A stretch of DNA of 5,286 nt from NCBI GenBank assembly GCA_030152425.1, contig JASLJP010000330.1:1-5286 (forward strand), read 5' to 3'. This DNA comes from Aquirhabdus sp. (lineage in GTDB: Bacteria > Pseudomonadota > Gammaproteobacteria > Pseudomonadales > Moraxellaceae). The notes below the pieces were generated by a model. It was not told the origin of the DNA, did no database searches, and saw only the letters and a list, made by a program, of their open reading frames with translations. Position numbers and translations under genes: made by a program. Shown piece by piece: positions 1-4,178 of this stretch. Every line of letters begins with the position of its first letter. The first letter of the stretch is position 1.

Positions 1-68
1 GTGTACGGGTCGTCATCGGTGGTGACTGCTCGGTTCAAGACTGCTCCGTTCATACAATGCAGGTGCAT
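1..68 (-). CDS. Possible 5' end of a divergent gene, cut by the left edge
   Basis: On the minus strand an open frame starts at an ATG at 68-66, or at the in-frame ATG at 53-51, and runs off the left edge without a stop. The longer form gives 22 complete codons and reads MHLHCMNGAVLNRAVTTDDD before the last visible residues PY. I do not recognise the protein and propose no function. In its favour, a TACAAT hexamer lies upstream on the same strand (plus positions 98-103), and the first clear plus-strand gene points away from it. Against it, neither ATG has a clear Shine-Dalgarno sequence and so short an open frame can occur by chance. Plus-strand frames here are also open for short distances, so the region may simply be intergenic. 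Confidence 0.25.
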   Translation of the reverse strand, partial: MHLHCMNGAVLNRAVTTDDDPY

Positions 69-97
69 CGTGACAAAAATCGACTTATGGTGAGCGC

Positions 98-125
98 ATT
101 GTAGAGCGTTTAATCTGTTTTGAAA
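98..125 (-). promoter_or_regulatory. Weak candidate sigma70-type promoter for the divergent left-edge gene
   Basis: Read on the minus strand, TACAAT (plus 98-103) matches five of six bases of the -10 consensus. The -35 position upstream has only a poor match, TTTCAA or ATTTCA depending on a 16 or 17 bp spacer. The hexamer would place transcription start about 25-40 bases before the two candidate ATGs. It is supported only by pattern. No convincing plus-strand promoter for the gene at 158 was found in this stretch. Confidence 0.25.
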
Positions 126-157
126 TCCCATGTCGCGCAGCGAGAGGAGCCGCATAA

Positions 158-625
158 ATGTTTGAGAAGCTGACCAAAAGCGCAGGCTTTGCCAAATTCT
201 TACTTAATTTTTATCCGCCCTATATTGGTGCGGGTGTGCGCACCACGTTTCTGGATCTGGATCGTGGCGTGGTGCAGGTCGAGATGCCGCTGACCAAGCT
301 GAATAAAAACGCTGTCGGCACCCAGTTCGGCGGTAGTCTGTATGCCATGGTCGATCCTCTGTATATGTTGTTGTTATTACAGCAGATCGGCAAAGACCAT
401 GTGGTGTGGGACAAGTCCGCCAGTATCGACTTCGTCGCCCCCGGTCGGGGCCGCGTCACAGCACGCATCGAACTGGACCCCGCCGAGGTCGCCGAGATCG
501 TCGCGCTGGCGGCCAATAACGCACCGGTACTGCGCACCTACAGCATCGACATCGTCGCCGATGATGGCTCGGTGGTGGCGCGAGTGGAAAAAGTGCTGTA
601 TATCCGGCGGAAGAAAGGCCATTAA
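158..625 (+). CDS. DUF4442 / hotdog-fold thioesterase-like protein
   Basis: This 155-residue protein looks like a single hotdog domain of the DUF4442/YiiD-C/PaaI-like type, a group that generally acts on acyl-CoA or acyl-carrier thioesters. The substrate cannot be read from sequence. The key block is at residues 49-70: N51, G54, a TQFGGSLYAM stretch and D66 at the start of the hydrophobic central helix. Beta strands follow (about 80-100, DFVAPGRGRVTARIEL) and a final strand ends in KVLYIRRKKGH. The HGG motif of classical PaaI enzymes is replaced by QFGG, as expected for DUF4442. The start is secure: AGGAG at 145-149 lies 8 bases before the ATG. Length is normal for a complete single-domain member. 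It is monocistronic and convergent with the SPFH gene. The protein has no signal peptide and is probably cytoplasmic. The family call is firm; enzymatic activity is inferred. Confidence 0.82.
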   Translation: MFEKLTKSAGFAKFLLNFYPPYIGAGVRTTFLDLDRGVVQVEMPLTKLNKNAVGTQFGGSLYAMVDPLYMLLLLQQIGKDHVVWDKSASIDFVAPGRGRVTARIELDPAEVAEIVALAANNAPVLRTYSIDIVADDGSVVARVEKVLYIRRKKGH

Positions 626-653
626 AAAGGCGCATCGCTCACGCGACACGCCT
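624..653 (-). terminator. Rho-independent terminator of the SPFH gene
   Basis: Read on the minus strand, AGGCGTGTCGC and GCGATGCGCCT form an 11-bp stem closed by a GTGA (GNRA-type) tetraloop, followed directly by TTTT. Two central pairs are G-U wobbles, so the stem is continuous only in minus-strand RNA. In plus-strand RNA the same positions become C-A mismatches and no U-tract follows. It therefore terminates leftward transcription, about 23 bases past the SPFH stop codon. Its U-tract overlaps the TAA (623-625) of the convergent DUF4442 gene. Confidence 0.75.
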
Positions 654-666
654 GGGTTAAGTGTCG
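644..666 (+). other. Small inverted repeat downstream of the DUF4442 gene
   Basis: CGACAC (644-649) and GTGTCG (661-666) are perfect inverted repeats with an 11-base loop, 18 bases after the DUF4442 stop codon. In plus-strand RNA this could be a weak 3' hairpin, but no U-tract follows, so it is not a standard intrinsic terminator. It shares bases with the minus-strand terminator, so the two folds belong to opposite transcripts. Confidence 0.3.
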
Positions 667-675
667 TCCTGCGCG

Positions 676-1563
676 TTAGGCGCTGGTATTGACGATCGGA
701 CTGACACTCTTTTCACCGCACAGCACGATCAGCAGATTGCTGACCAATGCCGCTTTGCGATCAGTATCCAGCGTCACGGTGCCTTTACTTTCCAGACGCT
801 GCAGCGCCATCTCAACCATGCCCACGGCACCATCGACGATCTGACGGCGTGCAGCGATCATCGCGGCGGCTTGTTGGCGCTGGAGCATGGCTTGGGCGAT
901 CTCAGGCGAGTAGGCCAGATGGCTGATGCGTGCTTCGATCACGACCACACCGGCACGCGCCAAACGTTCATTGAGTTCCTGTTCCAGATATTCGTTGATC
1001 AGGCCGGTGCTGTCACGCAGGGTGATGGTCGCTTGGTCGTCTTCACCATGGTCATAGGCGTAGGAGCTGGCCAGTTTACGCACGGCGGCTTCGGACTGGA
1101 TCTGGACAAACAAGCCATAGTTATCCACGTCGAAGGTCGCGCGGGCGGTGTCATCGACCTGCCAGACCACGACCGCCGCGATCTCGATCGGGTTGCCGCT
1201 TTTGTCATTCACTTTCAGCGCCTGACCGTTGAGATTGCGTGCCCGCAGGCTGATTTTTTCTTTGCTATAAAACGGGTTCACCCAGCGCAGACCGCTCTTT
1301 TTCATGGTGCCCATATAGGTGCCGAGGAAGGTGGTGATCACCGCTTCATTCGGCGCAATGACCGACATGCCTTTGAAAATCAATAGACTGAGTACGAACA
1401 GCGTGATCGACGACAGGGAAGCGCTTTCGCTGGTCATAAACAGGTAGGCAGAGCTGGCGAGCAGGATCAGCCCGACCACCAGCAGGGCATAGCCGCTGAT
1501 CGAGACCAGCAGCGCTTTTTCGGTGACGGAGGTTTTGGATATCGGATGCGAGGTGATCGCCAT
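676..1563 (-). CDS. SPFH / band 7 (stomatin-prohibitin-like) membrane protein
   Basis: This 295-residue protein belongs to the SPFH/band 7/PHB superfamily, whose members assemble into large membrane-bound oligomers. Its individual role is unknown. Two N-terminal hydrophobic segments are visible (about residues 17-43 and 50-66). The SPFH domain follows (about 67-235), starting at SVIAPNEAVITTFLGTYMGT and containing GLRWVNPFY, SLRARNLNGQALKVND and GNPIEIAAVVVWQV. The C-terminal part (about 190-284) has ISHLAYSPEIAQAML, an Ala/Gln-rich helix QRQQAAAMIAARR, and the conserved-looking DGAVGMVEMAL and KAALVSNLLIVLCGE. The ATG is supported by AGAAGG (plus 1573-1578) 9 bases upstream. It is transcribed alone, divergent from the hisIE-tat operon and convergent with the DUF4442 gene. 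No NfeD-type partner gene lies next to it, unlike many slipin operons. It appears complete and intact. Confidence 0.9.
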   Translation of the reverse strand: MAITSHPISKTSVTEKALLVSISGYALLVVGLILLASSAYLFMTSESASLSSITLFVLSLLIFKGMSVIAPNEAVITTFLGTYMGTMKKSGLRWVNPFYSKEKISLRARNLNGQALKVNDKSGNPIEIAAVVVWQVDDTARATFDVDNYGLFVQIQSEAAVRKLASSYAYDHGEDDQATITLRDSTGLINEYLEQELNERLARAGVVVIEARISHLAYSPEIAQAMLQRQQAAAMIAARRQIVDGAVGMVEMALQRLESKGTVTLDTDRKAALVSNLLIVLCGEKSVSPIVNTSA

Positions 1564-1600
1564 GGTATAGAACCTTCTTATGCAGTTTTGTGTGGATTCG

Positions 1601-1616
1601 CCTATGCCATCATAGG
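1601..1616. repeat. Perfect inverted repeat CCTATG-N4-CATAGG
   Basis: CCTATG (1601-1606) and CATAGG (1611-1616) are perfect 6-bp inverted repeats around a 4-base spacer, in the SPFH/hisIE divergent spacer. A third copy, CATAGG, lies at 1644-1649. The palindrome covers the candidate -10 hexamer of the SPFH promoter, so it could be an operator, but chance cannot be excluded. Confidence 0.4.
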
Positions 1617-1637
1617 TTTAGGATTTACATGGCTTAA
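1609..1637 (-). promoter_or_regulatory. Candidate promoter of the SPFH gene
   Basis: On the minus strand TATGAT (plus 1609-1614) matches five of six bases of the -10 consensus. TTAAGC (plus 1632-1637) sits 17 bp upstream as a weak -35 with three matches. Transcription would begin about 35-40 bases before the SPFH ATG. The -10 is embedded in the CCTATG/CATAGG inverted repeat. This is a pattern match only. Confidence 0.35.
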
Positions 1638-1653
1638 CGCTACCATAGGGCAG

Positions 1654-1667
1654 GATAGCGTGCTATC
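1654..1667. repeat. Perfect inverted repeat GATAGC-GT-GCTATC
   Basis: GATAGC (1654-1659) and GCTATC (1662-1667) are perfect 6-bp inverted repeats separated by 2 bases. The compact dyad is more like a dimeric-regulator site than an RNA hairpin. It lies upstream of the candidate SPFH promoter and about 73 bp upstream of the hisIE -35 hexamer. No specific regulator can be named. Confidence 0.4.
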
Positions 1668-1739
1668 GCCTTGCTACGTTCCATTACAAAATAAAGACGT
1701 CCGGCGCGCGCTCCACAGCGCTACAGACCGATCACGAGC

Positions 1740-1769
1740 CTGTCATCTGACCGCGACATCCCCTACAAT
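1740..1769 (+). promoter_or_regulatory. Candidate sigma70 promoter of the hisIE-tatABC operon
   Basis: CTGTCA (1740-1745, four of six matches to TTGACA) and TACAAT (1764-1769, five of six to TATAAT) are separated by 18 bp. Initiation near 1776 would give a leader of about 50 bases before the hisIE ATG. The leader has no run of histidine codons and no terminator, so classical his attenuation is not indicated. It holds a 7-bp direct repeat TTTATCG at 1782-1788 and 1795-1801 of unknown meaning. Confidence 0.5.
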
Positions 1770-1826
1770 AGAGCAGCGACTTTTATCGTTGCCCTTTATC
1801 GATTTTGTTCAGCATGAGACCCCGCC

Positions 1827-2606
1827 ATGAGCGCTGCAGCGACCACCACTTCCAGCTGGCTAGACGACGTCAAGTTTGACGCGCATGGTCTGATTCCCGC
1901 GATTGCCCAAGATCGGGCGACGGGACGTATCCTCATGGTGGCGTGGATGAATAAAGCCTCACTGCAGCTCACCGCCGAGTTGAAACGTGGCGTGTACTTC
2001 TCCCGCTCGCGCCAAGCGCTATGGCACAAAGGCGAAAGCTCAGGGCATGTTCAAGACGTGCACGAGATCCGTTTGGACTGTGACGGTGACGTGATCGTGC
2101 TGCAAATTACCCAACAAGGCGGTATCGCCTGCCATACTGGGCGCGAATCTTGCTTCTACCGCGTACTGACCCCAGCGGGCTGGGAAGTGGTCGATGCCGT
2201 GCGCAAAGATCCAATCGAGATTTACGGGGTGACGGGTCATGCGCATGCACCCACCGCACCTGCGGATCTACAAGACCGCATCGACGTCTTGGCGCATTTG
2301 GGTCGCATCGTGCAAGAGCGCAAAGGCGCTGACCCCAGCTCCTCCTATGTCGCCAGCCTGTTTCACAAGGGTCTAAACAAGATTCTGGAGAAGGTCGGCG
2401 AAGAAGCGTTTGAGACCGTACTGGCTGCGAAAGATGCCAGCAACGACGATACGCAGGACTTGATCTATGAGACTGCCGATCTGTGGTTTCATGCTATCGT
2501 CATGCTGGGTCAGTTTAATATCCAGCCGCAAGCGATTTTGGATGAGCTCGCGCGCCGCTTCGACCTGTCCGGTTTGGTTGAAAAGGCGTCACGCAGCGAG
2601 TCCTAA
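1827..2606 (+). CDS. hisIE: Bifunctional phosphoribosyl-AMP cyclohydrolase / phosphoribosyl-ATP pyrophosphatase
   Basis: This 259-residue cytoplasmic enzyme fuses HisI and HisE. The HisE part hydrolyses phosphoribosyl-ATP to phosphoribosyl-AMP (step 2 of histidine synthesis), and HisI opens the adenine ring (step 3). The HisI domain (about 11-125) shows ILMVAWMN (35-42), YFSRSRQALWHKGESSGHVQ (57-76), the D84-C-D86-G-D88 metal site, and C102 and C109, which with C85 are the expected zinc ligands. A linker at about 128-147 leads to the HisE domain (148-250), with KVGEEAFE (189-196; E192, E193) and E215-T-A-D218 as the metal-binding acids of the MazG-like fold. Both halves look catalytically complete. 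The ATG follows only a weak GAGA (1816-1819); an ATG at 1814 is out of frame. It is longer than E. coli HisIE (about 200 residues). It is first in the cluster, 50 bp before tatA; the rest of the his pathway is not in the window. Confidence 0.95.
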   Translation: MSAAATTTSSWLDDVKFDAHGLIPAIAQDRATGRILMVAWMNKASLQLTAELKRGVYFSRSRQALWHKGESSGHVQDVHEIRLDCDGDVIVLQITQQGGIACHTGRESCFYRVLTPAGWEVVDAVRKDPIEIYGVTGHAHAPTAPADLQDRIDVLAHLGRIVQERKGADPSSSYVASLFHKGLNKILEKVGEEAFETVLAAKDASNDDTQDLIYETADLWFHAIVMLGQFNIQPQAILDELARRFDLSGLVEKASRSES

Positions 2607-2656
2607 AACGCGCGCAGGTGTTTTTATTTAAGCAGTATTGATAAGAGGGTACGTGT

Positions 2657-2893
2657 ATGTTTGGTTTATCTCCGGCGCATCTGATCTTGATCTTGGTGGT
2701 CGTGATTCTGGTTTTTGGCACATCGAAGCTTAAAAACCTCGGTAAGGATCTCGGCGGCGCGGTCAAAGGCTTTAAAGAATCCATGGGCGACGGCGACAAA
2801 GCGGCTGCGGACAAAAATCTGGATGACAATCGCACCCTAGACGGCAGCGCCAAGCGTAGCGAAGAAGCGCGCAAGGACAGTGACAAGGTCTAA
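2657..2893 (+). CDS. tatA: Twin-arginine translocase pore-forming subunit TatA
   Basis: TatA is the small inner-membrane subunit that multimerises with TatBC to pass folded, twin-arginine signal proteins across the membrane. The 78 residues show the standard plan: a short periplasmic N terminus, one transmembrane helix (about 4-20), the F20-G21 hinge motif, an amphipathic helix with LKNLGKDLGGAVKGFK (25-40), and a charged, low-complexity tail rich in Asp, Lys and Ser. Position 8, polar in many TatA proteins (Gln in E. coli), is His8. Glu8, which would suggest TatB, is absent. AAGAGGG at 2643-2649, 7 bases before the ATG, is the best ribosome site of the operon and fits the need for excess TatA. 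Length is typical, slightly shorter than E. coli TatA (89). The gene is followed 47 bp later by tatB. Confidence 0.95.
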   Translation: MFGLSPAHLILILVVVILVFGTSKLKNLGKDLGGAVKGFKESMGDGDKAAADKNLDDNRTLDGSAKRSEEARKDSDKV

Positions 2894-2927
2894 GGGCTGT
2901 ATACTGTGACTTTTCCTCACCCTTACC
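2891..2927 (+). other. Potential RNA hairpin in the tatA-tatB gap
   Basis: TAAGGG, which includes the tatA stop codon (2891-2896), and CCCTTA (2920-2925) are perfect inverted repeats spanning most of the 47-bp gap, with a further GG/CC pairing possible across a bulge. Inside lies a competing small repeat, GTGA (2906-2909) and TCAC (2917-2920). No U-tract follows, so it is not a terminator. A 3' structure after tatA could protect the tatA message or reduce tatB translation. Stability was not computed. Confidence 0.3.
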
Positions 2928-2940
2928 CAGAGAGCATGCC

Positions 2941-3417
2941 GTGTTAGATGTAGGCTTTAGTGAAATTCTGCTGCTCGGCGCTGTCGCACTGATCGTGCTG
3001 GGGCCGGAAAAGCTGCCGCACGCCGCGCGTATGGCCGGTGCGTGGTATGGCAAAATCCGCCGTAGTCTGGCCAGTATGCAGGCCGAGATCGAGCGCGAGG
3101 TCAATCTCGCCGAAATGCGCAAGCGCATGGAAGACGAACTGGCCAAGATCAAGGACGTCGAGCACAGTATTATGTCCGATGCCCGTGCGCTTGAACTCGA
3201 CGTCGAGGATGCCCTTAGGCCGAGCCAGACCGGCGACTGGTCGCTGGGTGTCGCGACGCCGCTGCTCGACCCCGCAGGTCGCCACTATTATTTCTATCTG
3301 CCGCCGTCTGCATCCAGTGAGCTGACGCCGCGCGCGCCGTTGCTACTCAGTCCGCAGGCGCTGCAGAGCCGCACCCCCATTGCTCCATCATTTCCTATAG
3401 ACGCCATCGCCCAATGA
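2941..3417 (+). CDS. tatB: Twin-arginine translocase subunit TatB
   Basis: TatB binds TatC to form the receptor for twin-arginine signal peptides at the inner membrane. The 158 residues begin LDVGFSEILLLGAVALIVLG, with the diagnostic Glu8 in the single transmembrane helix (about 5-20). The G21-P22 hinge with EKLP follows, then a long charged amphipathic/coiled helix (about 35-85, AEIEREVNLAEMRKRMEDEL). The start is a GTG; the upstream ATG at 2936 is out of frame and stops at once, and only a modest AGAG element precedes the GTG. The C-terminal part (about 100-158) is unusual: instead of the commonest charged Pro/Ala tail it has a PLLDPAGRHYYFYLPPSA segment and a Pro/Ser/Leu-rich end. The last codons overlap tatC (ATGA at 3414-3417). 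TatB assignment rests on Glu8, the neighbours and length. Confidence 0.93.
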   Translation: MLDVGFSEILLLGAVALIVLGPEKLPHAARMAGAWYGKIRRSLASMQAEIEREVNLAEMRKRMEDELAKIKDVEHSIMSDARALELDVEDALRPSQTGDWSLGVATPLLDPAGRHYYFYLPPSASSELTPRAPLLLSPQALQSRTPIAPSFPIDAIAQ

Positions 3418-4178
3418 CCGAAGCACTCCCACCACCAGCCTCTACCGAAGAAAGCGCCGAGATGTCGATCACGGGGCATCTGATTGAACTGCGCAAGCAT
3501 CTCATTCGGATCTTTGCCAGTGTCGGGTTGATCTTCTTTGCGCTGGCCTTCTTTGCGCGGGATTTATATACCTATCTATCCGCGCCACTGCGCGCCCAGC
3601 TCCCCGCTCATGCCACCATGATCGCCACCGATGTCACCTCGCCGTTTGGTGCGCCGTTTAAACTCGCGTTTTTTGTCGCGATCATGCTGGCGATGCCGTA
3701 TATCCTGCATCAGCTCTGGCAGTTTATCGCCCCCGCGCTGTACAAAAAGGAACGCAAGATCGCCATCCCGCTGCTGGCGTCGAGCATCGTGCTGTTTTAT
3801 GTCGGCGTGGCCTTTGCCTATTTTATTACCCTGCCAGCGATCCTCGGATTCTTTATCCATATCGCACCAGCAGACGTGGTACCCATGACGGACATCAATC
3901 TGTACTTAAGCTTCTGCCTCAAGCTGTTTTTGGCCTTTGGCATCACCTTTGAGATCCCGATCGCCACCCTGCTGTTGATCCTCGCCGGCATCGTCACCGT
4001 CGACTCGTTGGTTGATAAACGCCGCTATATCATCGTGGGCTGCTTTGCCATTTCGATGTTTATCACCCCGCCGGATGCCATGAGTATGGCCATGTTGGCG
4101 ATCCCGATGTGGCTGCTGTTTGAGCTGGGACTCCTGTTTGGCCGGATGCTTGAAAAAAGTCGTGCCGCACAGCAGTGA
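3414..4178 (+). CDS. tatC: Twin-arginine translocase subunit TatC
   Basis: TatC is the six-helix inner-membrane core of the Tat receptor and recognises the twin-arginine motif. The 254 residues carry the family landmarks: HLIELRKHL (22-30, Glu25) at the cytoplasmic N terminus, SPFGAPFKLAFF (75-86), FIAPALYKKERK (103-114, Glu112), the P151/TDINLYLSF periplasmic region (158-166), FGITFEIP (174-181, Glu179), and KRRY followed by FITPPDAMSMAMLAIPMWLLFE near the end. Glu25, Glu112 and Glu179 correspond to E. coli E15, E103 and E170. Six hydrophobic segments are visible. The ATG at 3414 overlaps the tatB stop codon (ATGA) with no clear ribosome site, implying translational coupling. An in-frame ATG at 3462 (Met17), preceded by a purine-rich stretch, is an alternative start that would keep all motifs. 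Its stop codon overlaps the next gene's GTG. Confidence 0.97.
   Translation: MTEALPPPASTEESAEMSITGHLIELRKHLIRIFASVGLIFFALAFFARDLYTYLSAPLRAQLPAHATMIATDVTSPFGAPFKLAFFVAIMLAMPYILHQLWQFIAPALYKKERKIAIPLLASSIVLFYVGVAFAYFITLPAILGFFIHIAPADVVPMTDINLYLSFCLKLFLAFGITFEIPIATLLLILAGIVTVDSLVDKRRYIIVGCFAISMFITPPDAMSMAMLAIPMWLLFELGLLFGRMLEKSRAAQQ

Noticed and set aside
661..1386. Long plus-strand open frame (241 codons) opposite the SPFH gene
   Set aside because: It lies wholly antisense to a convincing SPFH gene, has no recognisable domain, and its His/Asp-rich composition is typical of a mirrored coding strand.
1770..1826. Histidine attenuator leader upstream of hisIE
   Set aside because: There is no short open frame rich in His codons and no terminator/antiterminator pair.
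1546..1830. Plus-strand open frame (94 codons) across the divergent spacer, with a hydrophobic stretch resembling a membrane helix
   Set aside because: It begins inside the SPFH gene on the other strand, overlaps its ribosome site and the hisIE promoter, lacks a ribosome site and matches no family I know.
2598..2630. Possible terminator between hisIE and tatA (T-rich run TTTTTATTT at 2620-2628)
   Set aside because: No stem of more than about three contiguous pairs precedes the T-run, so it does not qualify as an intrinsic terminator; tatA probably shares the hisIE transcript.
2880..2905. Internal promoter before tatB (GTGACA ... TATACT)
   Set aside because: Both hexamers match five of six bases, but the spacer is only 14 bp and there is no proper TGn extension, so a functional sigma70 promoter is unlikely.
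3300..3312. GCCGTCTGCA resembling a Neisseria-type DNA uptake sequence
   Set aside because: It is not an exact match, occurs once as noticed, and lies within tatB codons; treated as chance.
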